Part shown: one piece after another, positions 1 to 8,555 of the stretch
How the letters are laid out: each line of letters starts with the position of its first letter
Position numbering within the stretch: position 1 is the first letter of the stretch
Assembly: GCA_011391865.1 (NCBI GenBank)
Contig: JAABPV010000006.1
Span: 1-60,522, forward strand
Length of the DNA: 60,522 nucleotides
Direction of reading: 5' to 3'
DNA from: Desulfobulbaceae bacterium
GTDB taxonomy: Bacteria; Desulfobacterota; Desulfobulbia; Desulfobulbales; Desulfobulbaceae
Notes under the pieces: model-generated
Database searches by the model: none
Seen by the model: only the letters and a program-made list of their open reading frames with translations
Told to the model about the DNA's origin: nothing
Translations under genes and position numbers: made by a program

Positions 1-574
1 TGACCTCGTCAATGGAGCAGTTTTTATTGACCGCTGAGGAAAAAAAGCTGAACACGGTGCGGCTGCTGGGGAAACGCCTGCTTGCGCCGGAAAGACGAAG
101 CGAAGAAGTGATCAAACTGATGATGCCCTCAGCGTCCGACTGATCAATGATGCTGAAATCGGAATCAAAGCCGAAATTGTGGCCGTGACGGCGTAAAATA
201 CTGTTGGCGGTGCTGTGAAAGGTGCCGCCATGAACACGGCGGGCCTGAAAAGACAAAGCGGCGGCGCGGTCGAGCATCTCCTGCGCAGCTTTTTTAGTAA
301 AGGTCAGCAGCAGGATGGATTCAGGAGAGACACCCTGATTGATCAGCCATGCGACCCGATGCACGAGCGTGCGGGTCTTGCCGCTGCCTGCCCCGGCAAT
401 CACAAGCGCAGGGCCGCCGGAATGCGTGACGGCGGTGCGCTGGGCATCATTTAGACCGCTGAGGTCAAACGACGGGACAGAGGAATCAGGCAGCGGCGGC
501 AGGGAGTCGAGCCAGCTGCGGAGGTCGAATTCAGACGGTGCCTCATGAACGGGAAACAATGCGGTCTGGTGCAT
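1..574 (-). CDS. UvrD/Rep-family DNA helicase, N-terminal part (runs off window)
   Basis: An open reading frame on the minus strand starts at ATG 574-572 and stays open to base 1, giving 191 residues of an incomplete protein. It shows the superfamily 1 Walker A motif (AGAGSGKTRTLVHR, about residues 63-76), motif Ia (LLLTFTKKAAQEML) and the following FHSTANSILRRHG segment, which is the usual start of UvrD/PcrA/Rep ATP-dependent 3'-5' helicases used in repair or replication restart. About 40 residues precede the Q motif (LNDAQRTAV). The missing part prevents choosing between UvrD, Rep and an uncharacterised paralogue. Confidence 0.85.
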   Translation of the reverse strand, partial: MHQTALFPVHEAPSEFDLRSWLDSLPPLPDSSVPSFDLSGLNDAQRTAVTHSGGPALVIAGAGSGKTRTLVHRVAWLINQGVSPESILLLTFTKKAAQEMLDRAAALSFQARRVHGGTFHSTANSILRRHGHNFGFDSDFSIIDQSDAEGIISLITSSLRLSGASRRFPSSRTVFSFFSSAVNKNCSIDEV

Positions 575-683
575 GATGAATAGCGCGTGTTGGGTTCGTT
601 GTTGGGCTTTTTTCCTGCGAATGGTGCGAACAGGTCAGTTTTAAACCAAACATTGCGAATCCAATCAAATAGATGCCTTCATT

Positions 684-736
684 GCACCGGCCTGTCACGC
701 CGGAGGTCGCCGGTTCGAGCCCGGTCGGCCCCGCCA
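684..736 (+). pseudogene. 3' half of a tRNA-Asp (GUC), possible attachment site
   Basis: The sequence has an intact anticodon arm (CCGGC, loop CTGTCAC, GCCGG; anticodon GTC at 694-696), a T arm with loop TTCGAGC, the 3' acceptor strand CGGCCCC, discriminator G and an encoded CCA ending at 736. The expected 5' acceptor strand GGGGCCG and the D arm are absent from the preceding 100 bases. Such 3' tRNA fragments with CCA are typical of att duplications left by tRNA-targeting integrases. No integrase is seen nearby, so an old deletion or a plain tRNA pseudogene is also possible. Confidence 0.75.
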
Positions 737-744
737 AAAAGATC

Positions 745-783
745 AGGGAGTTAGGATATTAGTTATCCTAACTCCCTTTTTCT
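745..783 (+). terminator. Intrinsic terminator after the tRNA-Asp fragment
   Basis: A 13-bp perfect stem (GGGAGTTAGGATA at 746-758 with its complement at 764-776) and a 5-nt loop are followed by a T tract at 777-783. It lies 9 bases after the CCA of the tRNA fragment, as expected for a tRNA terminator, so it may have been copied or retained together with the fragment. Confidence 0.85.
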
Positions 784-909
784 TTCCCCACCATATTCCC
801 CTGTTTTTGCCTTATGGGGAGTCTGCTGTCTTGCCACAAAAAATGATTTCTGCGGGTAGGGGAATCGCGGGCTGAAGAGAAAAACGAGCTGGCCCGGCAG
901 CGCATCCGA

Positions 910-1233
910 TCAGCCTTCGCCTGCCAGAGCAAGAATCCGCTCTCTCACTTCGGCGGAAATCCACATGCCCGCCTTGCTCAGTTTCAGTTTCCAGGCAGAG
1001 GGTTCAACAGCATCAGCCACCGCCCGGTATTTCAGCTCCAGCAATGCGGTCAGCTTGTCCATGTCCAGCTCGGCAACTCCATCCTGAATATATCTCGACA
1101 GGACAAATTCAATGAATTCCTGCTGGCTGGCATTCAGCAGGGGCATGACCTTTCGTCGCCCGCGCAGGCTGCTGGCCCCATCCATGACCCGGATTCTGTC
1201 CACCGGCGCACCGTCATAGTATGCGGCAGGCAT
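910..1233 (-). pseudogene. C-terminal relic of a type I restriction HsdR subunit
   Basis: The 107-residue product carries the segment QEFIEFVLSRYIQDGVAELD followed by DKLTALLELKY, which is the hallmark of the C-terminal domain of EcoEI-type HsdR subunits (over 700 residues in the intact family). There the domain docks the motor subunit onto the methyltransferase. The helicase and nuclease domains are missing and no hsdM or hsdS lies nearby, so this is read as the surviving 3' end of a deleted restriction gene. A free-standing small protein cannot be excluded. It sits between the tRNA-Asp fragment and a tandem array, in line with a decayed island. Confidence 0.65.
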
Positions 1234-1292
1234 GGCTGACCTCCTGATAGCAAAAGGTTATTCTTTATAAAAAGAGATAAATACACACCTTG

Positions 1293-1499
1293 ATAAATGC
1301 AGATTTTTTGAGAATCAAAAGGGATCCATTTTGCATATCAAAATGGCTGTATTTTGTATATCAAAATGGCTGTATTTTGACATGCAAAATGGCTGTATTT
1401 TGATATGCAAAATGGCTGTATTTTGATATGCAAAATCTATGCATTTTGATTCGCAAAACCTATGCATTTTGGAAGGCAAAACCCATGCTGTTTTTCAGA
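1293..1499. repeat. Tandem array A, 23-bp period, about 8-9 units
   Basis: Eight contiguous 23-bp units run from 1316 to 1499, preceded by one degenerate unit at 1293-1315. The best units are CAAAATGGCTGTATTTTG plus a 5-nt linker such as ATATG. Each unit has dyad symmetry (CAAAA and TTTTG arms around an 8-nt centre). Units at 1339, 1362, 1385 and 1408 are nearly identical, while the last three change the centre to CTATG/CCATG but keep the arms. No unit separates into conserved repeat plus unique spacer, so this is not CRISPR. See arrays B, C and D. Confidence 0.9.
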
Positions 1500-1712
1500 C
1501 GGTCGAGGCAGGGGCTGCCGGATGCTGCCGGGCAGCTCGCAGGTTGCACGGGCCTTGTCATGGTCAAGCATGAGCAGCCCCGGCCCGTCTTGATAGCGGA
1601 AATGCTCTTTGCTGCGGGCGATGATCGGTAGGCCGTTTGCGGCTCTTGCGCCGTTCTCTTTGGCCTTGCTGACAATCAGCGCCTTGTTGTGGCCGCCTCT
1701 CTCCTTGCTCAA
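1437..1712 (-). pseudogene. Relic of an unknown, possibly primase-like, mobile-element protein
   Basis: A 91-codon frame begins with a TTG overlapping the end of the next small gene and stops inside tandem array A. Its centre (ARSKEHFRYQDGPGLLMLDH) loosely resembles N-terminal regions of phage or plasmid primase-like proteins, where an acidic LLxxDxD-type segment follows a Gly-Pro-Gly. The last 25 residues are array sequence, so the true C-terminus is missing. No good ribosome site or ATG start is visible. The family assignment is a weak memory-based impression. Confidence 0.3.
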
Positions 1713-1942
1713 GGCTGGTAATGATTGAAAATATCGAGACAGATCTTCACGATAGAAACAACTTTAAAGATGCCTCCGATCAATGCTGTCGTCCGCGACA
1801 ACCAAACATCTTTGCTCGACCGTTGAGAGCAAGTGTCGGAACTCCGTTGCTCTACCTTGCAGCGGTCGTTCCGCAAACTCTTCACGGCCCGGTCTATCAT
1901 CGCCGCAACTTCCTTCTCTGTAATCCATTTCGGTCTTTTCAT
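1709..1942 (-). CDS. Small unknown protein with a possible helix-turn-helix N-terminus
   Basis: The 77-residue product starts MKRPKWITEKEVAAMIDRAV and continues KSLRNDR. That pattern is similar to AlpA/excisionase-type winged helix proteins (W-I-T-x-x-E-V followed by LRNDR). The expected strand after RNDR (typically GIPY) is absent and the tail, including a hydrophobic stretch TALIGGIFKVVSIVKICLDIF, does not fit that family. It may be a frameshifted or recombined excisionase, or an unrelated small gene. It lies in the decayed accessory strip. Confidence 0.35.
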   Translation of the reverse strand: MKRPKWITEKEVAAMIDRAVKSLRNDRCKVEQRSSDTCSQRSSKDVWLSRTTALIGGIFKVVSIVKICLDIFNHYQP

Positions 1943-2194
1943 CGTTGCACCTTGTGTTGAGTGGGTGTTCAGGCGGCTCTGCCTTGTTGCTTTGCATCAT
2001 TATGCAGTATGCCGCTGAAAATCTGAAAAAACCGTTCCCTTAATACGGACGTAATAAATTACATGAGTAAAATTAAAATATTGATTGGATTTTAGCCTTG
2101 AAAAAAAAGTGCATTGGGCTTTTGCGGAGCTGAATTGCCCAAGCTGTGCGAGCAGACAAAGGAAGGGGATAAGCGGAGAGTAAAGAGCAGCAAA

Positions 2195-3052
2195 TTAAAA
2201 AGGTTTGGAAAGTATCAGGCTTGCCCAGTATTTTTCTATAGTTATTGGCTTCTGACACCATGCTGTTGGCTTCCGCCACCACTCTTTAACTTTTTTCAAT
2301 TCCACATAAAGGGACTTTATCGCCGCATCAGGGCTGTTGTAGTCAAATTCTTTCCGTACAACGTCAAGAGCTTCTTTCCGGCTCTTTCCTTCGTTGCGAA
2401 CCAGCCGGACATATCTTATATATGCCTGACGATGTTCTAAGGATTTTGTTTTGCCCTGTCCGCTGCTCAAGCCCAATGCCTGCACCACTCTCGTATTCCG
2501 TTGATGCGATTTGTCCTTATCATTTATTTTTTTATATGCTTCACGGGCTGCAATGAACTTTCCTCTGAAATCATTGCATTCTCTTGTCAAAGTCCATTTT
2601 GAAATTTCGGCATCTCTAATATAATCCCGAATTTTTCCAGATAACTCTGAAGGCAATTTTAAAAAATCACGATCATTCATCCAGACCGGAAATTTTATAC
2701 GCATATCATTTACTTGCTCGCCAAAAAATATTCTGTTTTCTGTCAGGCTGTCTTTGGCAGGATGCCTGTATCCATCCAAGAGACTAAGCATTTCTTCCTG
2801 TGCGGCACGGAAGCTGCTGCAATTCTCTACGCTGTCTGGAAGGAAGCAGCCGCCTTGCTGCTTCATATATTCACAATCAATCTCACCGTTATATGGTGAC
2901 AAGCATTCTTCACATGATTCATGGATCTGCCTCCTTAAATCATCATCTATCTGTTTTGTCAGCTCCATATATTCAAGAACTGCCTTCGCTAAATAATCAT
3001 GATATTTTGCAGCAGCCTTGAGCGCGGCTTCTTCTTTCTTCATGGATTCCAT
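2195..3052 (-). CDS. Unknown 285-residue protein of the accessory strip
   Basis: I do not recognise the family. The start at 3052 is supported by a GGGGGA ribosome site 8 bases upstream; the second ATG (MKK) is possible. The protein is rich in charged residues and has a cysteine cluster near residues 47-69 (CEECLSPYNGEIDC, then KQQGGC), which could bind a metal. The C-terminal 100 residues are basic, with KSLEHRQAYIRYVRL suggesting nucleic-acid contact. It looks more AT-rich than the housekeeping genes around it. It lies between the decayed relics and pgm, and nothing nearby gives it a role. The last 20 codons may read through a two-unit 21-bp repeat. Confidence 0.6.
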   Translation of the reverse strand: MESMKKEEAALKAAAKYHDYLAKAVLEYMELTKQIDDDLRRQIHESCEECLSPYNGEIDCEYMKQQGGCFLPDSVENCSSFRAAQEEMLSLLDGYRHPAKDSLTENRIFFGEQVNDMRIKFPVWMNDRDFLKLPSELSGKIRDYIRDAEISKWTLTRECNDFRGKFIAAREAYKKINDKDKSHQRNTRVVQALGLSSGQGKTKSLEHRQAYIRYVRLVRNEGKSRKEALDVVRKEFDYNSPDAAIKSLYVELKKVKEWWRKPTAWCQKPITIEKYWASLILSKPF

Positions 3053-3167
3053 AGCAATGTTCCCCCTTCAGTTCTCTGCTTCTTTTTTGTCCTTTCCCGC
3101 CAGCGCATCTTCCAATATACCGCTGACCTCATTTGAGGCCCGCTGCATGGCCTCATCCCGGCAATCG

Positions 3168-3196
3168 CGGGGCGGTTTGCGAACAAAACCGCCCCG
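3168..3196. other. GC-rich hairpin downstream of pgm
   Basis: A perfect 11-bp stem (CGGGGCGGTTT at 3168-3178 pairs with 3186-3196) has a 7-nt loop and lies 12 bases beyond the pgm stop codon. There is no T tract on either strand, so it is a poor intrinsic terminator. It may protect the pgm mRNA 3' end. Confidence 0.5.
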
Positions 3197-3207
3197 GCAA
3201 ACAGTCG

Positions 3208-4848
3208 TCAAATCAGCCCCGCCACTATCGCCTTAGCCTCGTCCTGAATCCGGGCCAAGTGCGCCGCATCGATGAAGCTCTCGGCGTAAATCTTGTAGAT
3301 GTCCTCGGTGCCGGAAGGCCGCAGGGCGCACCAGCCGTTTTCCGCCACAATCTTCAAGCCGCCGATGGCCGCGCCGTTGCCCGGTGCTTTGGTGAGAATG
3401 GCGGTGATGGGTTCTCCAGCTAAAGTCTTCACCGGCACGTCCTCCGGCTGCAATTTTTTTAGCACCGCCTTCTGCGCGGGCGTGGCGGGCGCGTCAATGC
3501 GGGCATAAACCGGCGCGCCGAACTGCCGCGTCAGCTCCTGATAGTATTCGCCGGGATCGCGCCCGGTTGCAGCCGTGATCTCAGCGGCCAGCAGGTTGAG
3601 GATGATGCCGTCTTTGTCCGTGCTCCAGACTGTGCCGTCCTTGCGCAGGAAGCTCGCGCCCGCGCTCTCCTCGCCACCGAAGAAGATGCTGCCGTTCAGT
3701 AGGCCGTCCACAAACCACTTGAAGCCGACCGGCACTTCCACCACTTTGCGGCCCAGCGCGGCGGCGGCGCGGTCAATGATCGAGCTGCTGACCAAGGTCT
3801 TGCCAATCGCCAGATCGGCCCGCCACTGCGGACGGTTCTGCGCCAGATAGGAAATAGCCACGCCGAGGTAATGATTCGGGTTCATCAGGCCCATGCTCTT
3901 GGTGACGATGCCGTGCCGGTCAAAGTCGGTGTCGTTGCCAAAGGCGATGTCGAAGTCCGCCTTCATCGCCACCAGCCCGGCCATCGCATAGGGTGAGGAG
4001 CAGTCCATGCGGATTTTGCCGTCCTTGTCGCAGTGCATGAAGGAGAAGGTGGAATCGAGCGTGTCGTGGAAGACTTCGAGGTTCAGGCCATATTCCGCCT
4101 TGATTGCAGCCCAGTAGGCCATGCCTGCGCCGCCCATCGCGTCCGCGCCGATGCGGATGCCGGACTTGGCAATGGCTTCCATGTCAATCACTTGGGCCAA
4201 ATCCTTGACGTAAGGCGTGACATAGTCGTGGCGTTGCAGGCAGTCGGCCTGAAGCGCGTCCGCCAGCGGCATGGCCTTCACTCCGGCCAGATTATCCTCA
4301 AGCAGCTGGTTGGCGCGGGCCTCGATGACGCTGGTCACGTCGGTGTCTGCCGGGCCGCCGTGCGGCGGATTGTACTTGAAACCGCCGTCTTCGGGCGGAT
4401 TATGCGACGGGGTGATGACGATGCCGTCCGCCTGCGGCCCGCGCTGCTGCCGGTTGTGCGTGAGAATGGCGTGCGAGACCACCGGCGTGGGCGTGTACGC
4501 AGTCGCACCAGCGGCAATGCGTGTCTGCACCGTGTTGGCCGCCAAGACGCGCAATGCCGTAAGCTGCGCGGGCCACGACAGCGCGTGCGTGTCCATCCCC
4601 ATGAAGAGCGGGCCGCTGATACCCGCCTCGTTGCGGTAATCACAAACTGCTTGCGTCACCGCCAAAATGTGCGCCTCGTTGAAGCTACGCTTGAGCGAGC
4701 TGCCCCGGTGGCCGGAGGTGCCGAAACTGACTCTTTCCGCGCTCTGCTGCGCATCAGGAGTCAAGGTGAAATAGGCAGAAATCAATTCCGGGACATTGAC
4801 TAATATGGATTGCGGGGCAGGCTTGCCTGCTAACGGGTGGGTGCTCAT
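3208..4848 (-). CDS. pgm: Phosphoglucomutase (alpha-D-glucose-phosphate specific)
   Basis: The enzyme interconverts glucose 1-phosphate and glucose 6-phosphate in the cytoplasm, linking glycogen or nucleotide-sugar pools with glycolysis. The 546-residue length equals that of E. coli Pgm. The phosphoserine loop is [12 protein letters not shown] with Ser148, the metal loop is [10 protein letters not shown], the sugar-binding loop is GGEESAG and the C-terminal phosphate loop is RPSGTED. The start has a clear AAAGGAGA ribosome site. It is transcribed alone, divergent from pgsA with about 200 bases between them. Confidence 0.97.
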   Translation of the reverse strand: MSTHPLAGKPAPQSILVNVPELISAYFTLTPDAQQSAERVSFGTSGHRGSSLKRSFNEAHILAVTQAVCDYRNEAGISGPLFMGMDTHALSWPAQLTALRVLAANTVQTRIAAGATAYTPTPVVSHAILTHNRQQRGPQADGIVITPSHNPPEDGGFKYNPPHGGPADTDVTSVIEARANQLLEDNLAGVKAMPLADALQADCLQRHDYVTPYVKDLAQVIDMEAIAKSGIRIGADAMGGAGMAYWAAIKAEYGLNLEVFHDTLDSTFSFMHCDKDGKIRMDCSSPYAMAGLVAMKADFDIAFGNDTDFDRHGIVTKSMGLMNPNHYLGVAISYLAQNRPQWRADLAIGKTLVSSSIIDRAAAALGRKVVEVPVGFKWFVDGLLNGSIFFGGEESAGASFLRKDGTVWSTDKDGIILNLLAAEITAATGRDPGEYYQELTRQFGAPVYARIDAPATPAQKAVLKKLQPEDVPVKTLAGEPITAILTKAPGNGAAIGGLKIVAENGWCALRPSGTEDIYKIYAESFIDAAHLARIQDEAKAIVAGLI

Positions 4849-5049
4849 GGTTTTCTCCTTTTTTGCGGATTGCCCGGCGTGTTTTCTGTTTGGGCATTCA
4901 GATTAGCCGTTCTTCAGCAAAAAGCCAAGCAGAGGCGGCTGGAAAATTTTCTCTACCGCACAAAGGAACAGCGTCCCGCCGCAAAACGCGGTACATTGTC
5001 GGCGAGAAGCATCACCTTTATTGTCTTGGAACAAAACCGAACGCGCACG

Positions 5050-5601
5050 ATGAAGCATTTGCCCAATCTGATCACTGCCGCCCGCCTTGCCCTCACCGCC
5101 CTGCTGGCCGTGCTGCTCATGCTGGAGCAGAGCAAGCCGCTGGGCGTACTCTGCTGCCTGATTTTCACTGTCGCCGCTGTCACCGATCTGCTCGACGGCT
5201 ACGTGGCCCGCCGCTACGGCGCAGTGAGCAATCTCGGCAAACTGATTGATCCCTTGGCGGACAAGCTGCTTGTCGCCACCGCGCTGATCATGCTCATCCC
5301 GATGAACCGCCTGCCAGCCTGGATCGCCTTGCTCATTCTTTCCCGCGAGCTGCTGGTCACAGGTTTGCGCGGTATCGCCTCTTCTGCCGGGATTGTGGTG
5401 GCGGCCAGCGGTTTGGGCAAAATCAAATCCATCACCCAGTACGTCGGCCTCGGCATCCTCATTTTCCCGCTCGGCGTGCTGCCGATCCCCTTCCTGCATG
5501 AAATCGGCCTTTTTCTTGTCTATATCGCCTTGATCATGACGCTGTGGTCAGGGGCGGACTATTTCTATCGGCTGCGTCGGGTTTTTCTGGAAGAAGACTG
5601 A
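5050..5601 (+). CDS. pgsA: CDP-diacylglycerol--glycerol-3-phosphate 3-phosphatidyltransferase
   Basis: This integral membrane enzyme makes phosphatidylglycerol phosphate, the first committed step to phosphatidylglycerol and cardiolipin. The 183-residue protein carries the CDP-alcohol phosphatidyltransferase signature D-G-x2-A-R-x8-G-x3-D-x3-D as DGYVARRYGAVSNLGKLIDP followed by LAD, plus several hydrophobic segments. The start at 5050 (MKHLPNLITAARL) matches the family N-terminus; the frame is open further upstream but that part has no family resemblance. The ribosome site is weak. The stop codon abuts the stop of convergent rnhB. Confidence 0.95.
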   Translation: MKHLPNLITAARLALTALLAVLLMLEQSKPLGVLCCLIFTVAAVTDLLDGYVARRYGAVSNLGKLIDPLADKLLVATALIMLIPMNRLPAWIALLILSRELLVTGLRGIASSAGIVVAASGLGKIKSITQYVGLGILIFPLGVLPIPFLHEIGLFLVYIALIMTLWSGADYFYRLRRVFLEED

Positions 5602-6255
5602 TCAGCAGCAGAATTCCCGCACGCCATGAAAGCTGCGGCGGTGGATGGGCGAGGGGCCGTGCTCGGCGATAGCGGCGCGGTGGGCTTTGGTGGGATAGCC
5701 TTTGTGCTGGAGGAAATTGTACTGCGGATAGTGCTCGTGACAGTCAGCCATCAGGTGGTCGCGGATGACTTTGGCGACAATGGACGCGGCAGCGATGGAC
5801 GCGCTTTTGGATTCGCCTTTAACCAAGGCGAGCTGGGGCAAATTGACCGGCACCTTGAACAGGCCGTCAACTAAGAGATAATCCGGGTGCTTGCCCGCGC
5901 TGTCGGTGCAGTTCTCGACTGCCCGGCGCATGGCCAGCAGCGAGGCGCGGTGGATGTTGAGCTGGTCTATTTCCTCAGCCGAAGCAAGGCCGATGCCAAT
6001 CAGAGCGGTTGAACGGCGCAGATCGCTGTAAAGCCGCTCGCGGCGGAGCGGAGTCAGCTTTTTGGAATCTTTCCAGCGGGAATAGTCGCTGTCAAGGGGA
6101 AGGATGACGCAGGCCGCCGTCACTGGCCCGGCTAAAGGGCCTCGTCCCGCCTCGTCCACTCCGGCGACATGGAGCAGGCCATGCTCATGCAGGCGTTGCT
6201 CATGAAAAAAGGTGTTCCCGCCGGGCTGCGGCGGGAACAGGAAGGCATCGTCCAA
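5602..6255 (-). CDS. rnhB: Ribonuclease HII
   Basis: It cleaves the RNA strand of RNA-DNA hybrids and single ribonucleotides in DNA. The 217-residue protein has the catalytic Asp-Glu pair in GVDEAGRGPLAGPV (D34, E35), the DSKKL motif, Asp130 in LLVDGL and the GESKSASIAAASIVAKVIRD helix with the last acidic ligand. It is the last gene of the minus-strand ribosome/SRP group, 6 bases after rplS, and its stop touches that of pgsA. Confidence 0.96.
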   Translation of the reverse strand: MDDAFLFPPQPGGNTFFHEQRLHEHGLLHVAGVDEAGRGPLAGPVTAACVILPLDSDYSRWKDSKKLTPLRRERLYSDLRRSTALIGIGLASAEEIDQLNIHRASLLAMRRAVENCTDSAGKHPDYLLVDGLFKVPVNLPQLALVKGESKSASIAAASIVAKVIRDHLMADCHEHYPQYNFLQHKGYPTKAHRAAIAEHGPSPIHRRSFHGVREFCC

Positions 6256-6261
6256 CAGGCA

Positions 6262-6627
6262 TCAGGCCTCGGCCTGCTTGTTGTTCCGCTGCCGCTCGCT
6301 GATGCGGGCCGCCTTGCCGCGCAGGTCGCGCAGGTAGTAAAGCCGTGAGCGGCGCACCTTGCCGTGTGAAACCACCTCAATTTTGTCAATCCGGGGAGAG
6401 TGCATGGCGAAGGTTTTCTCCACGCCCACGCTGTGGGAAATCTTCCGCACGGTGAAGCTGGCATTCATCATGCCGCGCTTCCGCTTCAGCACCACGCCCT
6501 GAAAAATCTGCACCCGCTCCTTGTTGCCCTCGATAATGCGGATATGCACTTTGACATTGTCGCCGGGACGGAAGTCCGGGTGGTCGAAGCGCATGGATTC
6601 TTGATCAATTCTGTCAATAATATTCAT
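6262..6627 (-). CDS. rplS: 50S ribosomal protein L19
   Basis: L19 sits at the interface of the two ribosomal subunits. The 121-residue product begins [13 protein letters not shown] and contains the conserved [13 protein letters not shown] and [18 protein letters not shown] segments. The start at 6627 is preceded by AGAGGA; upstream in-frame codons were not used because family members begin at this methionine. It follows trmD and a SPOUT methyltransferase, the classic rpsP-rimM-trmD-rplS order with one gene inserted. Confidence 0.97.
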   Translation of the reverse strand: MNIIDRIDQESMRFDHPDFRPGDNVKVHIRIIEGNKERVQIFQGVVLKRKRGMMNASFTVRKISHSVGVEKTFAMHSPRIDKIEVVSHGKVRRSRLYYLRDLRGKAARISERQRNNKQAEA

Positions 6628-6680
6628 TTTTTTCCTCTTTATGCGGGCCTGCCGCTCCTGCTTGATTGCTCGTTGTAGTC

Positions 6681-7271
6681 TCAATGCTGATCAGCCTCTT
6701 CCCGGCGGCCCAGCAGTCTGTCCAGCATGATGGATGCGGCGGACCGCACCGAAAGATGATTGTACGCCCCCGGCCCGGAGATGGGCGGCAGCATCGCGTC
6801 CGCCAGCTCCAAGGCTTCCGAGGCCAGCCCCCATGCTGTGCCAAAAAGCAGCAGTACGGGCAACTTTTCACCGATGATCTCTTGGCGCAAAGCAGCAAAG
6901 CTGACCCGCTTTTCGTCGGCTGATGCCGCGCTGGTGGCCACGACTTTGGGCCTACGGCCATGCTTCTGGGTCATCTCGTCAATGACCTCCGTCAAGCTGG
7001 CGCGGATTTTGATCAGAGACAAGGCCGCCGCCCGGTCGCTGTCCGCCACGCCGCCGTAGCCCTCAGTCCAGTGGCCTATAATTCCGTTAGCCAGCTCCTG
7101 CTGAAGCGGATAGGGCGTGACCACCCAGTACGCGCTCACACCGAAGGTCTTGCTGGCTCTGGCGATGTCGTGCAGATCAAGATTGGTCACTGCCGAGCCA
7201 ATGATCTCGCCGTGCCGGTTGACCACTGGATGGTGGATCAGAGCGACATCAAGATGAAATTCAGCATCCAT
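6681..7271 (-). CDS. SPOUT-type RNA methyltransferase, TrmD-associated
   Basis: The 196-residue protein matches the SAM-dependent RNA methyltransferase family (PF09936 type, as Thermotoga TM1570) that often sits beside or fused to TrmD. Visible features are the N-terminal strand [20 protein letters not shown], the segment [19 protein letters not shown] and the C-terminal knot region [20 protein letters not shown]. The start at 7271 (ATG GAT GCT) lies inside the trmD 3' end with an 11-base overlap, which implies translational coupling. The modified RNA position is not known from sequence. Confidence 0.85.
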   Translation of the reverse strand: MDAEFHLDVALIHHPVVNRHGEIIGSAVTNLDLHDIARASKTFGVSAYWVVTPYPLQQELANGIIGHWTEGYGGVADSDRAAALSLIKIRASLTEVIDEMTQKHGRRPKVVATSAASADEKRVSFAALRQEIIGEKLPVLLLFGTAWGLASEALELADAMLPPISGPGAYNHLSVRSAASIMLDRLLGRREEADQH

Positions 7272-8022
7272 GTCCGGCTCGTGCCTGCTGCACCTGTGCA
7301 TAAAGTCCGGCCCTTTTCAGCTGTTTTTGCTCGGCGGATGAAAACTGCGCCTCAGCCAGCAGCTCAGGCCGCCGTTCCAAGGTCAGACGCACCGATTCCA
7401 GAAAACGGTGCTCCTCAATTTTAGCGTGATCACCGCTCATCAGCACGTCTGGCACTTCCAGTCCGGCGAATTCACGCGGTCTCGTATATTGCCCGTGCTT
7501 GAGCAGATTGCGGCTGAAGCTGTCTTTAGCCGCCGAATCCGCGCAGCCAAGCACTCCCGGCAGCAGCCGGGTGACGGAATCCAGCACCACCAAGGCGGCC
7601 AGCTCGCCGCCGGTGAGGATGTAATCGCCGATGGACAGCTCCTCGTCAACGTGCAAGCGGCAAAAACGCTCGTCCACGCCTTCATAACGCCCGCAAACCA
7701 GCACGATTTTCTCCAGCCCGGCCAGCCGTTCGGCAACGCGCTGGTTATAGACCACGCCGCGCGGCGAAAGCAGAATCACCCGGCCCGGCGCGTCAGCCTG
7801 CACATCGCGCAGACAGGCGGCCAGCGGCTCCGGCTTCATCACCATGCCCTCTCCGCCGCCGAAAGGCCGGTCGTCGGTCATGGCATGTTTATCTTTGGCC
7901 CAGTCGCGGATGTTGTGCAGCTTGACCTGAATCTGCCCGGCAGCCAAGGCACGCCGGATGATGCCCTCTTGCAGCGGCGAGGCGAGCAGCTCCGGGAAAA
8001 TGCTCAGAATGTCAAAACGCAC
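7261..8022 (-). CDS. trmD: tRNA (guanine-37-N1)-methyltransferase
   Basis: TrmD methylates G37 of tRNAs reading codons that start with C and prevents +1 frameshifting. The 253-residue protein shows DRPFGGGEGMVMKPEP (51-66), the trefoil-knot SAM site VLVCGRYEGVDERF (107-120) and SIGDYILTGGELA (130-142). The C-terminal domain ends in a short glutamine-rich tail. It follows rimM by one base and overlaps the downstream methyltransferase gene by 11 bases. Confidence 0.97.
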   Translation of the reverse strand: MRFDILSIFPELLASPLQEGIIRRALAAGQIQVKLHNIRDWAKDKHAMTDDRPFGGGEGMVMKPEPLAACLRDVQADAPGRVILLSPRGVVYNQRVAERLAGLEKIVLVCGRYEGVDERFCRLHVDEELSIGDYILTGGELAALVVLDSVTRLLPGVLGCADSAAKDSFSRNLLKHGQYTRPREFAGLEVPDVLMSGDHAKIEEHRFLESVRLTLERRPELLAEAQFSSAEQKQLKRAGLYAQVQQARAGHGC

Positions 8023-8023
8023 G

Positions 8024-8554
8024 TCAGGCGTTGATCTCCAGCAGGCCGGGCGGCAACGTCATATACACTTCATCCTCTTCGATGCCGAGGATGAAGTCCG
8101 GCACCAACGGAATCAGATGCTCCTGTCCGTTGCGGGTCACTTGGAGCAAATCCTGCGCTCCGCTGCTCAACAGGCCGGTGATCACGCCGACAATTTCGCC
8201 GTCCTCAGTCTTGACCGCTTTGCCTTCCAAATCGCGGAGATAAAATTCCCCGTCCTCCAGCTCCGGCAGGTCATCCTCATGGATATAGACATCGGCCCGT
8301 TGCAGTTGCTCGGCACTGCTGCGGTCGGAACAGCCTTCCAGCTTGACCAAAGTCCAGCTTTTGTGCGCCCGTGACTGTTCGACCTTCCATGCCTTCGGCT
8401 CCGCGTTTTCGCCGACAGCTAAAAGCAGGCTGCTGTAGCCGAGCAGGCTCTCCGGCTCGCCGGAATAAGGGCGGATTTTCAGCTCGCCCTTGATGCCGTG
8501 CGGCCCGGAAACCCGGCCCATCAGGACAAGACCCTCGTTGTTATCCTCGTCCAT
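8024..8554 (-). CDS. rimM: 16S rRNA processing protein RimM
   Basis: RimM helps mature the 30S head by binding S19. The 176-residue product has the N-terminal beta barrel motif MGRVSGPHGIKGELKI and the PRC-barrel segment ELEDGEFYLRDLEG. The start at 8554 (MDEDNNEGLVL) is one base after the khpA stop. The frame is open 37 codons further upstream but that would overlap khpA throughout. It belongs to the rpsP-khpA-rimM-trmD string. Confidence 0.95.
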   Translation of the reverse strand: MDEDNNEGLVLMGRVSGPHGIKGELKIRPYSGEPESLLGYSSLLLAVGENAEPKAWKVEQSRAHKSWTLVKLEGCSDRSSAEQLQRADVYIHEDDLPELEDGEFYLRDLEGKAVKTEDGEIVGVITGLLSSGAQDLLQVTRNGQEHLIPLVPDFILGIEEDEVYMTLPPGLLEINA

Positions 8555-8555
8555 A

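Noticed and set aside
543-737. Minus-strand 64-codon frame starting MAGPTGLEPATSG
   Set aside because: It is the reverse complement of the tRNA-Asp 3' end and terminator-proximal DNA. This start is a familiar artefact of tRNA 3' halves and has no ribosome site.
4033-4803. Plus-strand 256-codon frame opposite pgm, and similar long antisense frames opposite ffh, glmM, cheA and atpA
   Set aside because: These are codon-bias shadows of well-supported genes in GC-rich DNA, without motifs or ribosome sites.
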